DNA from: an uncultured Lachnospiraceae bacterium
GTDB taxonomy: Bacteria > Bacillota > Clostridia > Lachnospirales > Lachnospiraceae
Direction of reading: 5' to 3'
NCBI GenBank assembly: GCA_944376975.1
Contig: CALWEE010000060.1
Span: 1-8,386, forward strand
Length of the DNA: 8,386 nucleotides
Below, piece by piece: positions 1-5,738 of the stretch (position 1 is its first letter; each line of letters opens with the position of its first letter). A program made the position numbers and the translations under genes. Below the pieces are notes generated by a model. The model searched no databases. It was not told the DNA's origin and saw only the letters and a program-made list of their open reading frames with translations.

Positions 1-885
1 CGTGGAAGCGACCATGACTTCCTTCCGGCTGTAGATCATCTTGGCCGGTTTCCCGGTAAGCCATGTGACGATGGCCGGGAACAGCTCGGAAACGACCGTC
101 TGCTTCGCGCCGAAGCCGCCGCCGACCCGCGGTTTCACCACCCGGACTTTTGATTTGGGTATGTCCAGGGCGTTGGCGATGATCCGCCTTACATGGAAGG
201 GGATCTGGGTGGAAGACGTGATGAGCAGCCGTCCGTAGGCGTCCTTTTCCGTGTATGTGACAAAGGGCTCCATCATGCCCTGATTATTGGCCAGCGTATG
301 GTACGTCTCGTCCACCACGTATTCACATTCGCCCAGTACTTTTTCCACATCGCCGGACGTGAAGCCGTCGGTGGCGCAGAGATTGCGTTTATTGTCCGCG
401 CCCACCGGGCAGTTGGCCACCCAGTCCTCCTCCGGATGGACCAGGATCGGATTGTCTTTCGCTTTTCTGAAATCCAGGATCGGCTCCAGGACTTCGTATT
501 CCACTTTGATCAGGCGGAGGGCTTTATCCACCGCTTTTTCTTTTGTACCGGCCACAAGCGCCACTTCGTCGCCCACGTACCGCACCCGGTCTTCCAGGAT
601 ATAGCGGTCATAGGGACTGGGCTCCGGGTAACTTTGCCCCGCGTTGGTAAACCGTTTGCGCGGAACGTCTTTATAGGTCAGGACACATTCCACTCCGGGG
701 ACCAGTTTCGCCTTGGCGGTATCGATGGACCGGATGAGGGCGCTGGCATGGGGGCTGCGCAGCGCTTTGACGATCAGGCAGTCCGACGGCGCCAGGTCGT
801 CCGTGAAAAGAGGCTTCCCTGCCAGAAGAGCCATGGCGTCTTTTTTTACAACTCTTTTTTTGATATAGCTTTTATTACCGGACAC
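1..885 (-). CDS. Xanthine dehydrogenase-family molybdopterin-binding subunit (N-terminal part, runs off left edge)
   Basis: This is the catalytic, molybdenum-cofactor-binding subunit of a xanthine dehydrogenase/purine hydroxylase type enzyme; 295 residues are visible and the gene continues past base 1. I start it at the GTG at 885-883, which has a GGGAGG ribosome binding site 9 nt upstream (895-900) and lies inside the end of the [2Fe-2S] gene (11-nt overlap). The next in-frame ATG (834) would remove the N-terminus and has no comparable site. Visible landmarks are an FTDDL segment near residue 27 that opens the family's first domain, MEPF near 205, STQIPF near 225 (its Gln227 aligns with the glutamine beside the Mo ligand in family members), and the Moco-binding loop GGGFGAK at 255-261. 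The rest of the Moco domain and the catalytic Glu lie outside the window. In this context the enzyme probably carries the labile selenium cofactor. The substrate (xanthine, another purine, or a related N-heterocycle) cannot be read from this part. Confidence 0.9.
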   Translation of the reverse strand, partial: MSGNKSYIKKRVVKKDAMALLAGKPLFTDDLAPSDCLIVKALRSPHASALIRSIDTAKAKLVPGVECVLTYKDVPRKRFTNAGQSYPEPSPYDRYILEDRVRYVGDEVALVAGTKEKAVDKALRLIKVEYEVLEPILDFRKAKDNPILVHPEEDWVANCPVGADNKRNLCATDGFTSGDVEKVLGECEYVVDETYHTLANNQGMMEPFVTYTEKDAYGRLLITSSTQIPFHVRRIIANALDIPKSKVRVVKPRVGGGFGAKQTVVSELFPAIVTWLTGKPAKMIYSRKEVMVAST

Positions 886-1375
886 CTTCTATGACCTCCC
901 CTTTCCCGAATAACTGATAATCGCCCTGAGTCACCGCGAGATAATTCCGGATGGCCCGGTACTGGCCTTCGTAACCGGTGCACCGGCACAGGTTGCCTGC
1001 CAGATATTCTTTGATCTGCGTTTCTGTCGGCCGTTTCATCTCCCTGGCCATGGCCAGCACGTTCATGATCAGCCCCGGACTGCAGTATCCGCACTGCTCC
1101 GCTCCCTGAGCCGCCATAAACCGGCCGAATGCCTCCGCTTCTTCCGCCACGCCTTCCAGCGTGGTCACATGCTTGCCGTCCGCCCGGGCCGCCGGCACGG
1201 CGCAGGACAGCACCGGCCGTCCTTCCAGCCAGACTGTGCACAGGCCGCAGTTGGTGGTGTCGCATCCGCATTTCACGCTTTTATAGCCCTTTTCCCGGAG
1301 GACGTCGATCAGCATCGTATCTCCGTCTATATGTGTGGCGATCGCCTTGTCGTTTATCCATACTTTAATCTTCAT
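875..1375 (-). CDS. Xanthine dehydrogenase-family [2Fe-2S] subunit
   Basis: This 166-residue small iron-sulfur subunit passes electrons from the Mo site to FAD in a three-subunit molybdenum hydroxylase. The N-terminal plant-ferredoxin-like domain has cluster ligands Cys38, Cys43, Cys46 and Cys58 (the pattern is GC, CGLC, SC). The C-terminal helical domain has CGYC (Cys95, Cys98) and CRC (Cys130, Cys132) for the second cluster. All eight expected ligands are present, and an additional Cys36 sits two residues before the first ligand. Length is normal for the family. The start at 1375 is chosen because the protein then begins MKIKVWIND like relatives and GGAGG lies 8 nt upstream (1384-1388). An in-frame ATG at 1423 would add 16 non-homologous residues inside the FAD gene. 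It overlaps the FAD gene by 11 nt upstream and the Mo-subunit gene by 11 nt downstream, so translation of the three is probably coupled. Confidence 0.96.
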   Translation of the reverse strand: MKIKVWINDKAIATHIDGDTMLIDVLREKGYKSVKCGCDTTNCGLCTVWLEGRPVLSCAVPAARADGKHVTTLEGVAEEAEAFGRFMAAQGAEQCGYCSPGLIMNVLAMAREMKRPTETQIKEYLAGNLCRCTGYEGQYRAIRNYLAVTQGDYQLFGKGEVIEGVR

Positions 1376-2165
1376 GATCCATTCCTCCGCAAACAGCTTC
1401 CACAGCCCGTTCCAGCAATACACCGGTAAGGATCTTCCGGTAATCGGCGCTGGCCCGCATATTGTCTTCGTACTTCAATGTGTCGCGGGCTTCTTTCGCC
1501 AACGCGCCCACATCTTTTTTCTCCGGCCGTTCCGGCAGCTTTGCCGCCCCGGCTATAAGAGCCGCTTTTTTCGGCCGGGCGCCCACCGCGGCCCGCCATA
1601 TCCCGTCTTTACTGGAAACCGCCGCCGTCAGCACCGGGAAATCCGTCCGGGTATTCCGAAAACTCTGGTACGCGCAGCGTCTGCCGTCCTTGCGGATGTG
1701 GACGCGCACCAGGATATCCCGGTCATAAGGCATATCCACAAAATCTTCCAGAGGGATCATGCCGCCTTTATACATCTCCACTGTCGTATCCAAAACGAGC
1801 AGGGCGGTCAGCGGATCGGAAAAACCGAACCGGCCGTACAGGCTCCCGCCAATAGTAGCCGTATTCCGGAACTGCACGCCTACGATATCTTTCAGGCAAT
1901 CCCGGATCATGTCCTGGAAATACCGGTTCAGCCCCGGATGGACCTCCATATCCCGAAGCGGCGTCATGCAGCCGATGACAAAGGCGTCGTCCGTCTCTTC
2001 GATGGTATCTAAGCCCAGGCCGGAAAGGTCCACAGCCGCCTGGATCTGCCTGTTGCCCAGACGCAGCCACATGCCGCCGCCCAGGATCGTGGTCGTCTTT
2101 TTCTGGTTCAGTTCATAGGCTTCTTCAAGTGATTCGACTCTTTTAAAGGTCCGTATCGTATACAT
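1365..2165 (-). CDS. Xanthine dehydrogenase-family FAD-binding subunit
   Basis: This 266-residue subunit has the molybdopterin dehydrogenase FAD-binding fold (the CO dehydrogenase medium-subunit type). It takes electrons from the [2Fe-2S] subunit and passes them to NAD+ or another acceptor. Visible signatures are the pyrophosphate-binding glycine loop ILGGGMWLRLG at residues 27-37 and the second FAD motif at about 102-118, containing TIGGSLYGRFGFSDP. The C-terminal part is a typical CO-dehydrogenase flavoprotein C-terminal domain. The length fits the shorter members of the family. The start at 2165 has GGGAGG upstream. It follows a 103-bp gap after the yqeB-type gene, the largest gap in the operon, which contains a candidate promoter. 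Its last codons carry the ribosome binding site and start of the [2Fe-2S] gene. It is the first of the three structural genes. Confidence 0.95.
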   Translation of the reverse strand: MYTIRTFKRVESLEEAYELNQKKTTTILGGGMWLRLGNRQIQAAVDLSGLGLDTIEETDDAFVIGCMTPLRDMEVHPGLNRYFQDMIRDCLKDIVGVQFRNTATIGGSLYGRFGFSDPLTALLVLDTTVEMYKGGMIPLEDFVDMPYDRDILVRVHIRKDGRRCAYQSFRNTRTDFPVLTAAVSSKDGIWRAAVGARPKKAALIAGAAKLPERPEKKDVGALAKEARDTLKYEDNMRASADYRKILTGVLLERAVEAVCGGMDHED

Positions 2166-2211
2166 AGCTTCCTCCCGGAAAATATTTTAAAGGTCTGTTT
2201 ATCTGTAATCT

Positions 2212-2240
2212 ATAATAAGTCAAACCTGTGCCGCGTACAA
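2212..2240 (-). promoter_or_regulatory. Candidate internal promoter for the hydroxylase structural genes
   Basis: On the minus strand TTGTAC (2240-2235) is followed after exactly 17 nt by TATTAT (2217-2212). The -10 is one mismatch from consensus; the -35 matches only at TTG. It lies in the 103-bp gap upstream of the FAD-subunit gene, about 47 bp before its start codon. No terminator-like hairpin was seen between the yqeB-type gene and this site, so read-through from upstream is also expected. This is a pattern match only. Confidence 0.35.
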
Positions 2241-2268
2241 GCCCATTTCCGCCTTTTTCCCCATCTTT

Positions 2269-3063
2269 TCATCGAAAATGGCCATGTTCGTAGGCGCAGA
2301 CGACTTCCAGCACGCCGCCGCCGATGGAACGGGCTTTATCGGATATGGTAAAACAGTGATCTTTTTCGCACCGGGCGTCGATATCTCCGGCTTTCATGCC
2401 CTTTGTCACGCAAACGCCCGCCTTCAGCAATCCCCGGACGATACCGGGTATGCGCGCTTTTACGGGCACGCCGCCGCAATGGGCGACGACCTGTCCCGGC
2501 TCCACCGTATCGCCGATCGACACAGCCGGAACGAACCGGCCGTCGGCTGACGCCCGTATGATCCTTTCCACCGTGTAACCGCCGATATTGCCCGGAACGC
2601 CTGTATTGGGTATGGCGCTCCCTTCTTCAATGACCCGTCCCAGGTAATGGCCCCTTTTCGTTTCCACCACCCGATGACAGTCCACGCCTGCCGTAAAGCC
2701 CGGACCCACGCCGATGACCAGTCCCGCGTCGGTCAAGGCTGTTCCCGTATTTTTCTTGGCGATGATGGCGTCCACCACCACGTCCGGCCGCCACAGCGCG
2801 CGGATATCCGCCTTTGCGTCCACCAGAACAGGGATCTCGCCCCGTTCCAGGATCGCTTCCGCTTCCGAAAGCCCGGCTGCCTTTCTGGCCGTCACGCCTT
2901 CCACCCGGGCCTCTCCTTCAAAAACGGCCCGAGAAAAAGCGACTGTCCACCGGACAGTGGTCGGTACTTCGATCTCTGTCATCAGTACCTGATAACCCGC
3001 CCGGCGCAGCCGCCAGCCAATACCTGTAGCCAGATCTCCTGCCCCTTTGATCAAAATCTTCAT
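2269..3063 (-). CDS. yqeB: Selenium-dependent molybdenum hydroxylase maturation protein, YqeB/EF2563 family
   Basis: This 264-residue protein belongs to the EF2563/YqeB family, known as a marker of selenium-dependent molybdenum hydroxylases and thought to act in cytoplasmic maturation of the enzyme's selenium-containing cofactor; its exact chemistry is not established. An N-terminal Rossmann-like glycine loop (IKGAGDLATG, residues 5-14) is visible, followed by the conserved central stretch around KKNTGTALTDAGLVIGVGPG (103-122). The C-terminal half has PGNIGGYTVERI (158-169) and a small beta-rich segment, GDTVEPGQVV (184-193), resembling biotinyl/lipoyl-type folds. I prefer the ATG at 3063 because relatives begin directly with MKI-(I/L)-I-(R/K)-GAGDLA and an AGGGA lies about 7 nt upstream. 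The ATG at 3081 would add six residues. It begins 22 nt after the yqeC-type stop and is in the same operon. Confidence 0.93.
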   Translation of the reverse strand: MKILIKGAGDLATGIGWRLRRAGYQVLMTEIEVPTTVRWTVAFSRAVFEGEARVEGVTARKAAGLSEAEAILERGEIPVLVDAKADIRALWRPDVVVDAIIAKKNTGTALTDAGLVIGVGPGFTAGVDCHRVVETKRGHYLGRVIEEGSAIPNTGVPGNIGGYTVERIIRASADGRFVPAVSIGDTVEPGQVVAHCGGVPVKARIPGIVRGLLKAGVCVTKGMKAGDIDARCEKDHCFTISDKARSIGGGVLEVVCAYEHGHFR

Positions 3064-3085
3064 GGCTTCATCCCTTTCCATACGA

Positions 3086-3856
3086 TCAACCTGTATATGT
3101 GGTCATCCACACCGGCAGCCCGGCGCAGGCCATACATTCTCCGATCTTCGCGCCCGCCTGCCTTTCCCGCGGGCTGTCCGCCTGGTTCAAGATCACGATC
3201 TTTTCCCGGTCCTTCGCGGACTTGAACAGGCCTTCCGGACTTTCAATGATACGGCGCATATCCTGCCATGTGAGCATGTCCGTCTCCCCTTTACCGAGAA
3301 AGCGCGACACCGCCTCCGGCCGATGGCAGCCTTCCCGTATGGGCTTTCCGATGGCCGACAGCCCCATGACGCCGATGACGCAAGTGGTCTCCGGGCGTAT
3401 GACCGGTTCCCATTCCGCCGGTACCTTGCACGCTTTTTGCCGGGCGCCATCGGCTTCTATGATCACCGGACGGCCCATGGAACAGACCTGAACTATGACC
3501 GCCTCCGACGGAGGCGACAGTTTTCCCGGATGCTCCCCGGAAGGCCGTCCCATCCACCATCCGCCGTTTTGGCCCATATCTTCCGTCAGCCTGTCATGGA
3601 CAGACAGGGCAGCCGGCATGGCCACGTGGGTGGTAGTCATCAGGAAATGGCCCATACCCAGCCATGTCAATTCCTGATCCAGTCGGTTTAACGTGTGGGT
3701 TTTTCCGCCCGCGCCGACAATGGATACCACCGGCGTGCCGCCTTCATCCATCCGCTCCCGGATATGGGAAAGCAGGCCGGTCACGGTCAGCAGGCATTGT
3801 TCCGACTGCCTGACGCCCGCGGGGCTGAAAATGACCGGAGCATCCATAAGGCTCAC
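3086..3856 (-). CDS. yqeC: Selenium cofactor biosynthesis protein YqeC family
   Basis: This protein of about 256 residues belongs to the YqeC family, which co-occurs with SelD, YqeB and molybdenum hydroxylases and is assigned to biosynthesis of the labile selenium cofactor. Nucleotide-binding features are visible: a P-loop variant GAGGKTHT at residues 48-55, the motif EADGARQK at 134-141 followed by VPAEWEPVI, GVMGLSAIGKP at about 162-172, and NQAD at 224-227, in the position of a GTPase-like NKxD base-recognition motif. The start I favour is the GTG at 3856-3854, whose GTGA overlaps the TGA of the tetR-type gene and which has GGAGGGG about 5 nt upstream; the ATG at 3847 is an alternative. 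The frame stays open to an ATG at 3901 inside the regulator gene, but that part does not look homologous. The coupling implies regulator and maturation protein are made together. Confidence 0.92.
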   Translation of the reverse strand: MSLMDAPVIFSPAGVRQSEQCLLTVTGLLSHIRERMDEGGTPVVSIVGAGGKTHTLNRLDQELTWLGMGHFLMTTTHVAMPAALSVHDRLTEDMGQNGGWWMGRPSGEHPGKLSPPSEAVIVQVCSMGRPVIIEADGARQKACKVPAEWEPVIRPETTCVIGVMGLSAIGKPIREGCHRPEAVSRFLGKGETDMLTWQDMRRIIESPEGLFKSAKDREKIVILNQADSPRERQAGAKIGECMACAGLPVWMTTYTG

Positions 3857-4503
3857 CTTTTCCCCTCCGTCCTGGCTTCTTTCAGTATCATCTCCCGGCA
3901 CATGGCGAAGTAACCGTCCACGTCAAACCGTTCCGGATCCAGATGGTACTGGATCGTGGCCCCCTCCATGAGGGAAACGACCATACTGGGAAGCATGGTC
4001 CTCTTTTCTTCCGGCAATTCCGGACAATAGGTATCAAACAAATATTTCAGTTCTTTCCGCCACGACTCAAAAGAATGGCACATACGTTCCCGGATCTTCG
4101 GTTTGATCCGGGCCTGCACCCAGAAATCGATCTCTGCCGTATCGTAGGCGGTTTTTTCCAGAAGGAACTTCTTTTTCTGATTGAGGAAGACATCCAGCTG
4201 TTCTTCCAGGCAGTTCCCTGCTTTTTTCACGTCTTCTTTTCGTATATTGTAACAGGTATCCAGCACCTTTTTGTGCAGGGCGAGCAAAAGCGCTTCCTTT
4301 GTCCGGTAATAATAGTGGACGTTGGACTGGACCATCTGGGCCTTCTCGGCGATCAGGTGCATGCGGGTCCCGCTGATGGTATGGCTTTCCACCGTATAAA
4401 GCGCCGCTTTCAGTATCCTGTCTTCCGTGGACATATCTTCTGTCCGGCTTTTTTCTATAGGTTCATTCTTTTCCAATGTGTGTTCTCCCGCTTCCTTTTT
4501 CAT
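3853..4503 (-). CDS. TetR/AcrR-family transcriptional regulator of the selenium-hydroxylase locus
   Basis: This is a 216-residue one-component regulator. The N-terminal helix-turn-helix covers about residues 26-72, with TEDRILKAAL opening helix 1 and the recognition region VQSNVHYYYRTKEALL at 58-73, very typical of TetR proteins. The C-terminal part is an all-helical ligand and dimer domain with no recognisable ligand motif. A charged tail of about 25 residues precedes the DNA-binding domain. The start is uncertain. The ATG at 4503 has no Shine-Dalgarno, and the promoter at 4517-4545 would leave it a leader of only about 7 nt. The TTG at 4476 has GGGAG 8 nt upstream (4485-4489) and would give 207 residues. 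It is divergent from selD and overlaps the yqeC-type gene by a GTGA. By position it probably controls the operon, itself and selD. The ligand is unknown; a purine or selenium-related signal is only a guess. Confidence 0.92.
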   Translation of the reverse strand: MKKEAGEHTLEKNEPIEKSRTEDMSTEDRILKAALYTVESHTISGTRMHLIAEKAQMVQSNVHYYYRTKEALLLALHKKVLDTCYNIRKEDVKKAGNCLEEQLDVFLNQKKKFLLEKTAYDTAEIDFWVQARIKPKIRERMCHSFESWRKELKYLFDTYCPELPEEKRTMLPSMVVSLMEGATIQYHLDPERFDVDGYFAMCREMILKEARTEGKR

Positions 4504-4516
4504 TGCTTGTTTTTAC

Positions 4517-4545
4517 AGTATAGCATATTTTGATCAATCAGACAA
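4517..4545 (-). promoter_or_regulatory. sigma-A-type promoter for the tetR-yqeC-yqeB-hydroxylase operon
   Basis: On the minus strand TTGTCT (4545-4540, four of six matches to the -35 consensus) is separated by exactly 17 nt from TATACT (4522-4517, five of six matches to the -10 consensus). Transcription would begin near 4510, only about 7 nt before the ATG at 4503, which favours the TTG at 4476 as translation start. Two palindromes overlap the spacer and the -35, as expected for autoregulation. Confidence 0.65.
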
Positions 4546-4553
4546 TTTAATTG
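4530..4553. promoter_or_regulatory. Candidate operator: two palindromes in the tetR-selD intergenic region
   Basis: TTGATCAA (4530-4537) is a perfect 8-bp palindrome in the spacer of the tetR promoter. CAATTTAATTG (4543-4553) is an inverted repeat of 5-bp arms around one base that touches the tetR -35 and lies 16 bp upstream of the selD -10. TetR proteins commonly bind such symmetric sites near their own promoter. The arms are short and A+T-rich, so chance is possible. Confidence 0.35.
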
Positions 4554-4565
4554 CCGGACACTTTG

Positions 4566-4574
4566 TGGTATAAT
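4566..4574 (+). promoter_or_regulatory. Extended -10 promoter for selD
   Basis: TGG followed by a perfect TATAAT (4569-4574) forms an extended -10 element (TGn-TATAAT). At 16-18 bp spacing I see no convincing -35, which is normal for extended -10 promoters. Transcription would start near 4581, giving an untranslated leader of about 37 nt. The selD ribosome binding site AAAGGAG (4603-4609) lies 8 nt before the ATG at 4618. Confidence 0.6.
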
Positions 4575-4617
4575 TGCCCTTACAACACCTATCTTCTCGC
4601 AGAAAGGAGTCCATTTT

Positions 4618-5658
4618 ATGGGAAAATCATCTGTTCCGCTTACAAGTCTTGTCAAAACGTCCGGCTGCGCGGCCAAGATCGGCCCCGGCGTGCTCCACAG
4701 CGTACTTGAAAAACTTCCCACATTTTCCGATCCCCGTCTTCTGGTGGGTTTTGATACAAGCGACGACGCCTGCGTCTATCAGGTCCGTGACGATCTTGTC
4801 GCCGTCCAGACCGTGGATTTTTTTCCGCCCATGGTGGATGATCCCTACGCCTTCGGACAGATCGCGGCGGCCAACGCGTTAAGCGATATTTACGCCATGG
4901 GCGCCGAACCGGCCACTGCCCTGAACCTGATCTGCTTCCCATCCTGTCTGGACATTGATATCCTGCGCCAGATACTGGAGGGCGGTTATTCCAAAGTCCG
5001 CGAAGCCGGCGCCGTCATCGCCGGCGGCCATACCATATCGGATCCAACGCCTAAATACGGCCTGTCCGTCACCGGTTTTGCCCATCCTGGATCCATAAGG
5101 ACCAACGCGGGCGCCCTGCCCGGCGACGCGCTGATCCTGACCAAGCCCATCGGCATCGGCATCCTGAACACGGCCGCGAAGGCCGATATGCTTTCCGAAG
5201 ACGACAGACGGCAAGTCATCCAGATCATGTCCACGTTGAACAAATACGCGAAACGCTGCTGCGACGGCCTGACGGTTCATGCCTGCACCGACGTCACCGG
5301 GTTTTCCCTGGCCGGACACGCCATTGAGATGGCCCAGGCTTCCGGCTGTTCCGTCCGGATCGAAGCCGACCAGGTTCCGATCCTTTCGCCGGCTCTGGAT
5401 TTCGCCGCCATCGGCATCATCCCGGAGGGCATGTACAACAACCTGGATTATCTTCAGGATAAATTCCTCATGGAAAAACAGCTTCCCCAGAATCTCCAGG
5501 ACGTTCTTTTGGATCCTCAGACTTCCGGCGGCCTGCTGTTGGCCATGCCGGCCCTTGAAGCGAAAACCTTCCTTGAACGGATGGAAGAATACAGCCCGTG
5601 GTGCCGCGTTGTCGGAGAAGTGACCGATAAAAAAGAAAAACCCCTGATCTGGGTCTGA
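4618..5658 (+). CDS. selD: Selenide, water dikinase (selenophosphate synthetase)
   Basis: This 346-residue SelD converts selenide and ATP to selenophosphate, AMP and phosphate in the cytoplasm. The flexible N-terminal active-site loop is intact, SGCAAKIGP, with Cys17 and Lys20 at the same positions as in E. coli SelD; this is the cysteine rather than the selenocysteine form. Conserved acidic residues that bind ATP and metal are visible as DD at 49-50, Asp67 in TTVDFF-like VQTVDFF, Asp90 in ANALSDIYAMG and Asp225 in CTDVTGF. AGGHTI (135-140) and DPQTSGGLLLA (299-309) are also typical. Full length for the family. It has its own promoter and AAAGGAG ribosome binding site and is divergent from the tetR-led operon. 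With YqeB, YqeC and a molybdenum hydroxylase nearby, and no selA, selB, selC or selU here, it most likely feeds the labile selenium cofactor, though it could serve other selenium pathways elsewhere in the genome. Confidence 0.98.
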   Translation: MGKSSVPLTSLVKTSGCAAKIGPGVLHSVLEKLPTFSDPRLLVGFDTSDDACVYQVRDDLVAVQTVDFFPPMVDDPYAFGQIAAANALSDIYAMGAEPATALNLICFPSCLDIDILRQILEGGYSKVREAGAVIAGGHTISDPTPKYGLSVTGFAHPGSIRTNAGALPGDALILTKPIGIGILNTAAKADMLSEDDRRQVIQIMSTLNKYAKRCCDGLTVHACTDVTGFSLAGHAIEMAQASGCSVRIEADQVPILSPALDFAAIGIIPEGMYNNLDYLQDKFLMEKQLPQNLQDVLLDPQTSGGLLLAMPALEAKTFLERMEEYSPWCRVVGEVTDKKEKPLIWV

Positions 5659-5669
5659 TAAGACGCGAA

Positions 5670-5715
5670 AAGCGGCGGACTTTCCGGGACGTATTTCCCG
5701 GAAGGCCCGCCGCTT
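5670..5715. terminator. Long GC-rich hairpin between convergent selD and the hydroxyacid dehydrogenase gene
   Basis: Outer arms AAGCGGCGG (5670-5678) and CCGCCGCTT (5707-5715) pair perfectly. Inside them TTCCGGGA and TCCCGGAA pair around a short CGTAT-containing loop, with a three-base internal bulge on each side. On the minus strand the 3' arm ends GCCGCTTTT, so it looks most like a terminator for the hydroxyacid dehydrogenase unit. On the plus strand the stem ends CTT and no longer T tract follows, so termination of selD there would rest on the stem, possibly with Rho. It starts 11 nt after the selD stop and ends 23 nt from the dehydrogenase stop. Confidence 0.75.
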
Positions 5716-5738
5716 CACGCTGTCCATCTCTATTGACC

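Noticed and set aside
841..860. Runs of A on the coding strand near the Mo-subunit start as a frameshift (slippage) site
   Set aside because: The frame from the GTG at 885 is continuous through the runs and leads into the conserved protein, so no frameshift is needed.
193..894. Long plus-strand open frame (233 codons) opposite the Mo-subunit gene
   Set aside because: Its translation is low-complexity His/Phe/Arg-rich with no family features, and the minus strand encodes a clear Mo-subunit with conserved motifs over the same bases.
846..1271. Minus-strand frame of 141 codons in the [2Fe-2S] region
   Set aside because: It is the +1 shadow of the [2Fe-2S] gene, rich in Arg and Gly; the genuine frame contains all eight cluster cysteines.
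1335..2012. Plus-strand open frame (225 codons) opposite the FAD-subunit gene
   Set aside because: No recognisable protein features, and it crosses the junction of two well-supported minus-strand genes.
4504..4617. Riboswitch or structured RNA in the selD leader
   Set aside because: The predicted selD leader is only about 37 nt, too short for known riboswitches, and I see no stable stem in it.
4618..4680. selD as a selenoprotein with in-frame TGA at the active site
   Set aside because: The active-site codon is TGC (Cys17) and the frame has no internal TGA.
4879..5727. Minus-strand open frame of 282 codons antisense to selD
   Set aside because: It is long only because of codon bias on the opposite strand. 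No family features or ribosome binding site support it, and selD on the plus strand is full length and conserved.
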